Shown: positions 15,685 to 23,452 of the stretch, piece by piece
Numbering within the stretch: the stretch's first letter is position 1
Layout of the letters: each line of letters opens with the position of its first letter
Origin: Cyanobacteria bacterium FACHB-471
GTDB lineage: Bacteria; Cyanobacteriota; Cyanobacteriia; Elainellales; Elainellaceae
NCBI GenBank assembly: GCA_014695345.1
Contig: JACJOC010000095.1
Span: 1-64,000, forward strand
Direction: 5' to 3'
DNA length: 64,000 nucleotides
Translations under genes and position numbers: made by a program
The notes under the pieces: generated by a model
Seen by the model: the letters and a program-made list of their open reading frames with translations, nothing else
Databases searched by the model: none
Told to the model about the DNA's origin: nothing

Positions 15685-17631
15685 TTACTTAGCCGATAGA
15701 GGAGATTTCTCACCCATTCCCCGTTCTCGCTGTCCTGCTGCTTCAAATACACCCAGTTCCCAACTACCTAATCGCTCATTAGTGTCCGGCTCTTGGGGGG
15801 TGAGTAGCTGGGCTTCAACCAGTTCACAAAGTAGGTGAATGACTAAAAGCTGCACTTCTTGAATGCGCTGAGTTTCATTTGCAGGGACGACAATTGCAAT
15901 ATCTGCTTGCGATCGCAGCTCTCCACCTTCTCCACCTAACAAAGCGATCGAAGTGAGATTATGTCGCTGGGCTGCTTTGAATGCTGCTATCACATTTTTA
16001 GAGCGACCGCTGGTACTAATTCCAACTAATACATCATTGGGCTGGGCGAAGGTTTCAACCTGTCGGGCAAAGATGTCTTCGTAATTCACATCATTTGACC
16101 AGGCGGTGATAAAGGCGCTGTCCGCACTGAGAGCCATTGCGGGTAATCCTGCCCGATGGGGACAACAGAACCGACCGACTAGCTCAGCTGCAAAGTGTTG
16201 AGCATCGGCTGCACTGCCACCATTGCCGCAAATCAACAGTTTGCCGCCTCTTGAAAAACAAGTACTCATGGCTTGGGAGGCAGATTGAATGGAAGGACGC
16301 AATAACCGTTGCGATCGCTCCACTGCCACCATCGCAGACTCAAAGGCGCGATCTAAAATGGCAAACTGATTCACTTCTGTGGTGGTGCTGCCTCTGCCAA
16401 CCAAGACTTCTTCATACAGAGCCGCGACAGCACTGGTGACTTTTTGCCAGGTAAAATGCTCTTGCGCTCGACGGGTTGCCTGTCTTCCAAACAAACTCCG
16501 TAACTGAGAGTTTTCTAACAAGCGAGCAAGGTGAGTGGCGATCGCCTCTGGATCTTTAGGCGGAACGAGATAACCTGTTTCACCATCTTTAACGGTGAAC
16601 TTAATGCCACCTACGTTTGAGCCGATTACAGGGGTTCCACAAGCCATTGCTTCGATGGGGGTAATGCCGAATGGCTCGTACCAGGGTGTAGTGACAAATA
16701 CATCGGCCGCACTGTAATAATATTTCAACACATCTCGACCCCGCCGTCCGACAAAGGTGAGTTGAGATCCAATATCGAGTTCATGGGCGATCGCCTGAAG
16801 CCGTCCGATTTCGGGCGTGATCTGAGGATCGGGAGTTTCGGCTTCTCCACCCACAATCAGCAATCTTGCTTTCAGGTGACGCTGTTTCAACAACTGAGCA
16901 AATCCTCGAATGACCGTGTCTACACCTTTGCGGGGCACCATGCGCCCGAGTTGTAAGAGCAGCGGTTCATCTGGAGGTAAACCCAAGGTGAGACGCGCTC
17001 GAACTTTGTTAATTGCCCAAAATTCAGTAGTGTCAAACCCGCAGGGAATAACACTAATCCGCGATGGGTCGGCATGATAAAGCTGTAGTAAATCCTCTCG
17101 ATCTTGAGGACACTCAGCAATGATATGATCAGCTTCCCTCACGACTCGATCTTCAATCGTGAATCGCTCATCAGGAAACTGATCGTCCTTGCCCTGATAA
17201 AGCCGACGAACTCTACCAAGAGCGTGAAAGGTGACAATAAATGGAATTCCCAATGCTCGCTTGATGTCGGCTGCAACCAATGCCGACATCCAGAAGTTTG
17301 CGTGAATTAAATCATAACTCAGACGATGATGAGTACACCAATTCAGCATAAAGCGAGTAAACTCACTCATGTGTGGTAACAGATCTTCCTTGGGTAAGCA
17401 GGTTGGTAAACCTGCCGGAACGTGAATGACTCGTACCCCGTTGAGCCATTCCACGACTTCGGGAAGCTGTTCGTTGTCTCGCCGAGTAAACACATCTACG
17501 TCGTAACCGATCGCCGCCAGGTTTTTAGCTAGTTGTCCCACATATACGTTTTGTCCGCCGCTATCAACTCCGCCAAAGATACCCAGCGGCGTAGCATGTT
17601 CACTAATCAAGGCAATTCGTTTAGTCATCAT
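15685..17631 (-). CDS. Fusion of a GT4 glycosyltransferase with GmhA phosphoheptose isomerase
   Basis: 648 residues. Residues 1-415 are a GT4 of the sucrose-synthase/sucrose-phosphate-synthase-like type: GGVDSGGQNVYV near the N-terminus, LQLGRMVPRKGVDT and the E-x7-E motif EPFGITPIE. Residues about 428-612 are a SIS-domain isomerase with GmhA hallmarks: LICGNGGSAADAQHFAAEL (starting near 465), NDVNYEDIF, GISTSGRSKN, and RIQEVQLLVIHLLCELVE with the catalytic His. GmhA converts sedoheptulose 7-phosphate to D-glycero-D-manno-heptose 7-phosphate, the first step of ADP-heptose synthesis. No separate gmhA is visible in the window. A roughly 36-residue charged tail follows. The fusion ties heptose entry to a glycosyltransferase in one polypeptide. 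Confidence 0.9.
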   Translation of the reverse strand: MMTKRIALISEHATPLGIFGGVDSGGQNVYVGQLAKNLAAIGYDVDVFTRRDNEQLPEVVEWLNGVRVIHVPAGLPTCLPKEDLLPHMSEFTRFMLNWCTHHRLSYDLIHANFWMSALVAADIKRALGIPFIVTFHALGRVRRLYQGKDDQFPDERFTIEDRVVREADHIIAECPQDREDLLQLYHADPSRISVIPCGFDTTEFWAINKVRARLTLGLPPDEPLLLQLGRMVPRKGVDTVIRGFAQLLKQRHLKARLLIVGGEAETPDPQITPEIGRLQAIAHELDIGSQLTFVGRRGRDVLKYYYSAADVFVTTPWYEPFGITPIEAMACGTPVIGSNVGGIKFTVKDGETGYLVPPKDPEAIATHLARLLENSQLRSLFGRQATRRAQEHFTWQKVTSAVAALYEEVLVGRGSTTTEVNQFAILDRAFESAMVAVERSQRLLRPSIQSASQAMSTCFSRGGKLLICGNGGSAADAQHFAAELVGRFCCPHRAGLPAMALSADSAFITAWSNDVNYEDIFARQVETFAQPNDVLVGISTSGRSKNVIAAFKAAQRHNLTSIALLGGEGGELRSQADIAIVVPANETQRIQEVQLLVIHLLCELVEAQLLTPQEPDTNERLGSWELGVFEAAGQRERGMGEKSPLSAK

Positions 17632-17651
17632 GAGTTTAAAGGGGGTTTTGT

Positions 17652-18659
17652 TTAAACAGTGATAGATTGACTGATAGATTGTCGGGTAGAAGTTGCCACA
17701 TGAACGGTAGAAGACTGATCAACCGCACGTTCAAAAACCTCACACCAGTCCTGAATAAAGCGATGGATGTTAAAGCGGGCGATCGCCACTTCTCGCGCCC
17801 CTTCCCCTAAACGACGGGCTTTTGTTGGATCATGCAGCAGTTCTTTCATGCGGTTCACTAACTGCTCAAGGTTGGTATCCACATAGCCAGAAACATCGTT
17901 TTCAATTACAGTAGCGAGTTCAGTGGTTGCTAATCCCACGATCGGCAAACCCACCATCATCGCTTCACAGACCGCTAATCCCAAACTGGTGTAGCGCACT
18001 GGATGGAAGAAAAACCGATAGCGTGACTGAAATGCTGGAAGCTGCGCGTGGGGTATTTCTCCTAGCCCATCTAATGATTGAGCGTCCATTCCCACCAAGT
18101 CCAGAGGAATGCGATCGCGCACTTGCTCAAAAATATCTAACCCTAACCGTCGCCCGCGAGTTCGCAGTCCGTTTGCGACGACTAGACCCTTTGCTAGTTC
18201 TCCAGTGTGGCGATCGCCTTCGGGCACCATCACACCATGCTCTACCACACAAGTAGGACTGTTGCCGTTATCCCACATTAAATTATTGAAATGAGTGACA
18301 TGGACAACTAACACATTTGGGTCGTCAATCACATGGCGAGTATCGGTCGGATGTTCTCTCGGTGGGTCATGCTCTAAATACACACGAGGCAATCGATGCT
18401 GTGCCTCCGACAAGATTTCATGCTGATCCTGTAAATAGTTGCGGCGAGACTGAAATAAGATACAGTCAAATTCCTGATTTCTTACTTCTTCTGCCGGAAT
18501 GTCGTGAACATTATCCGTCCAGGAGAAGTTCTGTAAACGCCCACCATAGCCTTCGGGTTTGCCAGGTTTAATCGGTAAGTAAAACTGGTGAGGCACCTGA
18601 GTTAGATAATACAGATAACTACCGTGAACGTGCCAGGTCAAAATCCGTAATGGCTGCAT
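17652..18659 (-). CDS. GT4-type glycosyltransferase
   Basis: 335 residues, with GGAGAG five nt ahead of the ATG. It lacks a long N-terminal domain but carries the C-terminal GT-B donor half: GLVVANGLRTRGRRLG, FFFHPVRYTSLGLAVCEAMMVGLPIVG (E/E positions degenerate to an SLGLAVCEA core) and a final ERFN/RFNIHRF region. The N-terminal third (LTWHVHGSYLYYL, YLEHDPPREHPTD) is typical of a cyanobacterial GT group found with heptose genes. It lies 8 bp after the half-GT9 gene and 20 bp before the GT4-GmhA fusion. Donor unknown. The last codons contain a 12-nt tandem repeat that stays in frame. Confidence 0.8.
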   Translation of the reverse strand: MQPLRILTWHVHGSYLYYLTQVPHQFYLPIKPGKPEGYGGRLQNFSWTDNVHDIPAEEVRNQEFDCILFQSRRNYLQDQHEILSEAQHRLPRVYLEHDPPREHPTDTRHVIDDPNVLVVHVTHFNNLMWDNGNSPTCVVEHGVMVPEGDRHTGELAKGLVVANGLRTRGRRLGLDIFEQVRDRIPLDLVGMDAQSLDGLGEIPHAQLPAFQSRYRFFFHPVRYTSLGLAVCEAMMVGLPIVGLATTELATVIENDVSGYVDTNLEQLVNRMKELLHDPTKARRLGEGAREVAIARFNIHRFIQDWCEVFERAVDQSSTVHVATSTRQSISQSITV

Positions 18660-18667
18660 TGGCTCTC

Positions 18668-19303
18668 CTACGGTGATTGCAAAGTGAAAGGAATGGGATG
18701 GGCAAGAGTAGGGTGAGCATTACTCACCTCACGAGGTTCTAAGTTCCTACCATCGGTCAATTCCTCAAGCTCAAATCCGGCTGCTTTGAGTAAAAACAAG
18801 TGACGTTCTTGCGGATGAATATTGCTGCTGGGCGGCTTGACATACTGAGACAGAATACTTCCACCAAACTCTTGAGACTGGCCTATTCGAATGGTGACTC
18901 CCGCTAGGTAGCAGATGTAGGCTAGAGCGTAAGGCGATCGCCCTTCACCCGTAAAAATAATGGCAGCATCGAACTGCTGCGCTCTAATCGCCCTGATCAA
19001 ATTCACTACATCACTGAATCCATTTGAATTTTGTTTTGCAGAGGTGATACTCACTTCTCCAAAGGCAGAAGCCTCTGATTCTAAGGTTTTCCAGCCGTCG
19101 GTAGAATGCATTAAAGTTTGATTAGTCCAGGGGGACAGTGAAAGCAGTTGATCGTCGGAATAAGCTGTCAAGAGTGTGATATGAGCCTGTGGTAGTGCCG
19201 AGCGCAAGGCTTGCAGTGCCAACTGTAGCTGCATCACTGTATTTAAGTCATCTAAACAAATCACTACGAGACGATGCACCGTTTGCCAGAAGTCAGGGAG
19301 CAT
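18668..19303 (-). CDS. N-terminal half of a GT9-type protein
   Basis: 211 residues aligning by motif with only the first (acceptor) Rossmann domain of the neighbouring GT9 enzymes: LVVICLDDLNTVMQLQLAL replaces the RxDxxGD entry, and FDAAIIFTGEGRSPYALAYICYLAG and RIGQSQEFGG match the equivalent segments. It stops where the ADP-sugar-binding domain would start. Frame and codon quality look normal and both ends are tightly packed (11-bp overlap upstream, 8-bp gap downstream). It may therefore be a maintained non-catalytic half rather than debris. A partner or regulator of a full GT9 is one possibility; a decayed gene is the other. Confidence 0.65.
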   Translation of the reverse strand: MLPDFWQTVHRLVVICLDDLNTVMQLQLALQALRSALPQAHITLLTAYSDDQLLSLSPWTNQTLMHSTDGWKTLESEASAFGEVSITSAKQNSNGFSDVVNLIRAIRAQQFDAAIIFTGEGRSPYALAYICYLAGVTIRIGQSQEFGGSILSQYVKPPSSNIHPQERHLFLLKAAGFELEELTDGRNLEPREVSNAHPTLAHPIPFTLQSP

Positions 19304-20378
19304 AGGCTAGCTCTTTGAGTAAGTCATTTGCGTGGGAGAGGATAGTAGAAGGATGAAGGATAAGGGATGAAGGATAAGAAGAGAAGTCAGGGTTGGCGTA
19401 TCGGGGGCTGATAACGATGCGGTGAAGGTGACGATTTAGAGGTGCCCAGCGGTTGGGGTCAGAGGCGGAGAAGATGACTACACTTTTGACCTGGAGGGCA
19501 GCGGCAAGGTGAGAAATACCAGTGTCGTTGCAAATCAAGAGTTGAGCCTGTTTGAGCAGAGCGGCGATCGCCCCTAAACTGGTTTTGCCAGCCAAATCAA
19601 CACACGGTGAGTTCATTGCAGTGGCGACAGCTTGAGTCAATTCCACTTCTGCGGCTGTCCCAGTGAGGACAATTTGAAAGCCTTGAGCCGCCAGAGCATC
19701 GGCAACAGTGGCAAACTGAGCGGGTTCCCAGCGGCGACTGCTGATGCTAGCGCCAGGATGAATGCAAATGTAACTTCCAGGCTGCAAATCGTGAGTAGTG
19801 GCGATCGCCCAAAAGTCCTGCCAGTCTGACTCCCAAATCGGAAACTCCAACTCCTCTCCCTGCGCTGGAATCCCCAACGCTGTGATTAACTGTAAGTTTC
19901 TCCTGATTTCTGGTTCACCTTCTGGATAAGGGAGAAAATACTCAGGATCAGGACGATACTGTCCAGGGATAAAAAAACCTGCACTTACCTGTGCGCCTAA
20001 CAAGACGGTAAAAGGATTCGTATAAATGCCGCTACCGTGCATTTGCAGTGCTAAATCAAAACGTGTCTGTTGAACCTCAGTAAGAAACGAAGTGAGACGT
20101 TGGGGCGATAGTGTTACTTCTGGAATGCCAGGATAGCCCGGAAACTCCAGCCACTCATCCAGATAATGACTGAACCGCTGCACAAAACTTTGTGCCAAAG
20201 GCAACCCAACGAGTGTAATGTGTGCCTGTGGCAATGCCGCTCGCAATGCTCGGAATGCTGGAACAGCACACAGCAGGTCGCCCAATCCAGGTAGCGATCG
20301 CACCACTACAATCCGCTGAGGCTGTAAATTACAAATTTTTAATTCTGAATGGTTCATCACTTCGCTTTTGCAACCCAT
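19293..20378 (-). CDS. GT9 heptosyltransferase-type glycosyltransferase
   Basis: 361 residues. The GT9 entry region is IVVVRSLPGLGDLLCAVPA and the donor half shows YICIHPGASISSRRW and ICNDTGISHLAAAL. It lacks the C-terminal Cys cluster of the other GT9 proteins. The ATG at 20378 has AGGA unusually close; an in-frame ATG at 20357 is possible. It is the first gene of the roughly 13.3-kb minus-strand heptose cluster, so the promoter probably lies in the 20379-20700 region. Its 3' part contains a 14-nt tandem duplication (19351-19378). Heptose or a related sugar is the likely donor. Confidence 0.85.
   Translation of the reverse strand: MGCKSEVMNHSELKICNLQPQRIVVVRSLPGLGDLLCAVPAFRALRAALPQAHITLVGLPLAQSFVQRFSHYLDEWLEFPGYPGIPEVTLSPQRLTSFLTEVQQTRFDLALQMHGSGIYTNPFTVLLGAQVSAGFFIPGQYRPDPEYFLPYPEGEPEIRRNLQLITALGIPAQGEELEFPIWESDWQDFWAIATTHDLQPGSYICIHPGASISSRRWEPAQFATVADALAAQGFQIVLTGTAAEVELTQAVATAMNSPCVDLAGKTSLGAIAALLKQAQLLICNDTGISHLAAALQVKSVVIFSASDPNRWAPLNRHLHRIVISPRYANPDFSSYPSSLILHPSTILSHANDLLKELAYAP
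19351..19378. repeat. 14-nt tandem duplication in the C-terminal coding region of a GT9 gene
   Basis: GGATGAAGGATAAG occurs twice in tandem (19351-19364, 19365-19378) within the last 30 codons of the GT9 gene. The unit is not a multiple of three, so copy-number change would alter the C-terminus and the overlap with the next gene. Confidence 0.85.
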
Positions 20379-21034
20379 TCCTCAGTCACTTTGAGATATG
20401 TACTAGAAAGAATGGTACGAAGCGACTTCTAGAAATTCATCGGTCACTTGACCAAGGAAACATCAGACGTAATTCTAATCAGTTGTGCAATTGCACAATT
20501 ACACTTGCTTGAGCAAAGAACATACAGAAACTATAGTTAAGACCTCTTCCTTTGTATAGAGATTTATTTGGTTAACTGACAAAACTTTCACATCTAGCCT
20601 TCCTAAATCAGCCTTCACAACGCTGTAGGAACGGGTCTGCTCACAGAACCTCGATTTCATAAAGGTTCAACAGTGGGATCTCTCCCACGAGATTTATGTT
20701 TAATTAAACAGGTTGAACATTACTTGGCTGGATTCATGACTGAAGCAGCATAACGAGAACTGGAGATAGACTGATCTCTGTTTGATAGAGAAGCAGCTAC
20801 TCTTGATATAAAAATATAGGCGTTGCACATTTGACGAACGACTTTTGTCGGGGCACGGCATTGCCGTGCCCCGACAGGGGCGATCCGAATGTTATAAATT
20901 TCCGAATCATTCTCAATTTGTGCAATGCCGAAATATATATTGCAGTAAACCTGGGTCAAGCTGCTTGGCGCGATTCCAAGTAAGCATTATTTGCCCAGGC
21001 TTTTGGCATCACTCTACTTCCTTAACCCAGTAGC
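20379..21034. other. Intergenic region without a supported gene
   Basis: 656 bp between the first gene of the heptose cluster and a small secreted-protein gene, both on the minus strand. Open frames here are short and have no recognisable motif. The right part holds one large palindromic repeat (20846-20876). The left part, AT-rich near 20500-20600, should contain the promoter of the heptose cluster, but I cannot place it reliably. Confidence 0.6.
20846..20876. repeat. 31-bp palindromic interspersed repeat (GGCATTGCC core)
   Basis: TGTCGGGGCACGGCA, one base, then its perfect reverse complement: arms 20846-20860 and 20862-20876. The core GGCATTGCC is shared with the palindrome at 52806-52832. 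This is the look of a cyanobacterial palindromic interspersed repeat and not of a plain terminator. Confidence 0.85.
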
Positions 21035-21340
21035 CTAATTTCTATTTGCGTTATCCAATAAGTATTGGTCGATTGCACGGATAAAGTGCTCATCCTCCAT
21101 GGTCTCAGGAGATAGACGATTCTGCGCGATCGCTGCATTGACCAGGTCTTGAGCGGTTACATTACCAAACCTGTAAGCATGAATTAGACTACCATGACTA
21201 GGGATTCCCTCTTCCTCAAAATAACCGTTACGAGCGAGATTAAAAATGTCATTTGGAGTCGTTTCGTTGGCGAATGCAGCTGTTGAGAAACTTGCTGTCA
21301 ACAAAATTGCCGATGCCGTAGCAGCTAATACTCGTTTCAT
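21035..21340 (-). CDS. Small secreted protein of unknown function
   Basis: 101 residues. AAGGAGAG sits 8 nt before the ATG. A clear signal peptide (KRVLAATASAILLTASFSTAAFA) should be cleaved after AFA, leaving about 75 mostly acidic residues predicted helical (PNDIFNLARNGYF, DLVNAAIAQNRLSPETM, RAIDQYLLDNAN). I recognise no named domain. It is probably periplasmic. The gene stands alone, about 100 bp from the HTH protein gene on the same strand. Confidence 0.75.
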   Translation of the reverse strand: MKRVLAATASAILLTASFSTAAFANETTPNDIFNLARNGYFEEEGIPSHGSLIHAYRFGNVTAQDLVNAAIAQNRLSPETMEDEHFIRAIDQYLLDNANRN

Positions 21341-21443
21341 AATGAACTCTCCTTCATCTTTGAGAAATTTGATCGATCAGCGAACCTGTAGATAAACAAT
21401 CAGCGGTATAAAATTCCAGTTGACTTGAACTTAGACCGCTTAG

Positions 21444-21956
21444 CTAATTAAGTTCAGTTGAGTGCAATTGAATGCTTCTGCCCGCCTCATCTAAATTGAG
21501 TAATTGAGAAAGGTATCTCAAATCCTGCACTAACCGTTGATATAACTCAATGAGCTCCTGATGAGACAAATTTGCCTCAATAGGATAAGCAGGAGTATGT
21601 GGCAAATCTGGACAAAGTGAAAGTTTTGTGGTGAGCTGCTCTACTGAACGACGCTCAGCGGCTACATAATCAGCTTCATCAAGCCGTAAGCGAAACGCTG
21701 CAAAGAAGGTTTTCAGGGTTCGCTTGTCTACCTTAACTTCACAACTGAGAATGCGGCTGACGGTGCGTTCATTGAGGAGCGATCGCTCACTGAGCCTTTC
21801 GTAAGTGTAGCGATTGCCTAACTCATCATGGAGAACATTAGCCTGAGCCAATTTCTGCCATCCCTGCTCAGATAGCACCACGCCCCTATTACGGTTGCGT
21901 TTGTGAGAGGCAATAGGGTGCAATTGAGCACAATTAGAAGATGAAACCTGGTACAT
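21444..21956 (-). CDS. Cyanobacterial HTH DNA-binding-like protein
   Basis: 170 residues. Residues about 24-100 match the helical module found at the N-terminus of many cyanobacterial multidomain proteins: GVVLSEQGWQKLAQA, then YTYERLSERSLLNERTVSRIL and KRTLKTFFAAFRL. It resembles an HTH followed by a winged segment. Here it stands alone with a C-terminal roughly 70-residue helical tail instead of an NB-ARC, WD40 or peptidase partner. A regulatory DNA-binding role is inferred. The 3' neighbour is the small secreted protein. Confidence 0.65.
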   Translation of the reverse strand: MYQVSSSNCAQLHPIASHKRNRNRGVVLSEQGWQKLAQANVLHDELGNRYTYERLSERSLLNERTVSRILSCEVKVDKRTLKTFFAAFRLRLDEADYVAAERRSVEQLTTKLSLCPDLPHTPAYPIEANLSHQELIELYQRLVQDLRYLSQLLNLDEAGRSIQLHSTELN

Positions 21957-22242
21957 AATTCTGCTCTCTGTCTTTCAGAGGTTTCGGATTTAGAAAATAG
22001 ACGATGTGAAACCTAACTGGTTCTTATGAGTGAATGTCAATCGTGCTAGGGGTTTCTTTGCCAACAGTGATAGATGATATAAAACATTGAGAATTTTGCA
22101 AGTAGATGTTAAATGTTTTGTGTATCGCAAATGACAGCCTCTTTCAGCGCTATCTCCCTCATCCATAATGGCGGGTCAACCGAGTTGCAGTAGCCAGTGG
22201 ATAAAATGTCATTGATGCACTATGCCAAAGCAATTTTTACTC

Positions 22243-22272
22243 CACTGTGTAATTCATCACTGTGTAATTCAT
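22243..22272. repeat. 15-nt perfect tandem duplication
   Basis: CACTGTGTAATTCAT is present twice head to tail (22243-22257 and 22258-22272) in the intergenic region upstream of the response regulator. No coding frame uses it. Confidence 0.85.
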
Positions 22273-22403
22273 ACTTCGGTATCAACTCTGGTGAGGAATA
22301 CCTTTAATTTAGGGGATTAACTCAAATCTGTCGCCAGTTCAAAGTCTATGATTAAGACAACAAAACGATCAGTCATTAGGTAATCTGAAGTATTAGAGTT
22401 ACA

Positions 22404-22442
22404 TCAAACTTAAGTTCAGGTTCATATTCAAACTTAAGTTCA
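22404..22442. promoter_or_regulatory. Twin 15-nt boxes with a palindromic centre
   Basis: TCAAACTTAAGTTCA occurs at 22404-22418 and again at 22428-22442, a period of 24 bp. Each box contains the 10-bp palindrome AACTTAAGTT. Paired identical palindromes about two helical turns apart suggest cooperative binding of a dimeric regulator, possibly for the response regulator at 22759. Confidence 0.5.
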
Positions 22443-22758
22443 TATTGGTGAAAACTTCTGTATTTGAAATCACCCTGTGATCTGAATAGCACTAGGCAGG
22501 ACCTAATGCACTGATGTTCTCAATAGCTATTTGTGATACAACTCAGTGGTGTGTTACCTTAATCAGGTTTGGAATGTTTTGATCAATTCCAGTGTAATGT
22601 TCCTTGCGATCGCCCACGCTTTGCCAAATTAGTGTAATAACTACTGCGTGAACTAGACACGCAGTTATCACAGTGGCGATCGGTTGGAGTTGAGCTAATT
22701 ATCACACTTGGCTCACTCAAGGCGCAGAAATTGTAATTGTGAATCGGGACAGACAGCC

Positions 22759-23400
22759 ATGAACCAATCAAACGTCATTTCAAGTGTGATTCGTATTCTG
22801 ATTGTAGATGACCATCCCATCGTCCAGCAAGGATTAGCAGCCCTCATCAATGAAGAATCAGACATGGCTGTAATTGGTCATGCAAAGGATGGTATTGAGG
22901 CAGTCCAGTTGTTTCGTCAGGAACAGCCAGATGTGACTTTAATGGACTTACGAATGCCTCAGATGGGAGGGGTTGAAGCCATTACTGCAATTCGTGCTGA
23001 ATTCAACACGGCTCGCATCATTGTGTTGACAACCTACGACGGAGACGAAGATATTTATCGAGGTTTACAGGCAGGTTCAAAGGGCTATCTGCTGAAAGAC
23101 AGTAAGCCTAACGAACTGCGAACTGCGATTCGCACTGTGCATAGTGGGCAGCAGTATATTCCACCTCACGTTGGCGCTAAATTAGTGCAGCGCATGAACA
23201 ATCCAGAGTTAACCGATCGCGAATTGGAAGTTCTTCGATTGGTGGCACAAGGTATGAGCAATCTAGAAATCAGTGCTGCTCTAAGTATTACTGAAAGCAC
23301 CGTCAAATCAAACATTAATCGAATTTTAAGCAAATTAGGAGTTAAAGACCGTACCCAAGCAACCATTATTGCTTTGAGACGAGGAATTGCCAGTCTGTAA
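22759..23400 (+). CDS. NarL/FixJ-type (LuxR-HTH) response regulator
   Basis: Starting at the ATG at 22759 (an upstream TTG at 22708 is less likely) gives 213 residues. The receiver domain has the acidic pair VDDHP near residue 17, phospho-acceptor D63 in LMDLRMP, Thr in VLTTYDG and Lys in GYLLKDS. The C-terminal LuxR-type HTH (about 148-205) reads LTDRELEVLRLVAQGMSNLEIS...STVKSNI. No histidine kinase lies nearby, so it is an orphan regulator in this window. The long upstream region carries repeated boxes. Confidence 0.92.
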   Translation: MNQSNVISSVIRILIVDDHPIVQQGLAALINEESDMAVIGHAKDGIEAVQLFRQEQPDVTLMDLRMPQMGGVEAITAIRAEFNTARIIVLTTYDGDEDIYRGLQAGSKGYLLKDSKPNELRTAIRTVHSGQQYIPPHVGAKLVQRMNNPELTDRELEVLRLVAQGMSNLEISAALSITESTVKSNINRILSKLGVKDRTQATIIALRRGIASL

Positions 23401-23452
23401 GAATATCATTCTGAACCTGCTTCCGATTCACGATTACTGGGACGAGCGATGC

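Larger units (their letters stand above)
21957..22758. other. Long regulatory-looking intergenic region
   Basis: About 800 bp between divergent genes (HTH protein and response regulator) with no convincing gene. It contains a perfect 15-nt tandem duplication (22243-22272) and two identical 15-nt boxes carrying an AACTTAAGTT palindrome (22404-22442). HIP1-like cores lie near 22607 and 22675. Such length and repeat content suggest a complex promoter for one or both flanking genes. Confidence 0.5.

Noticed and set aside
20720..20959. 79-residue minus-strand frame in the intergenic region
   Set aside because: It runs through the 31-bp palindrome and has no recognisable domain.
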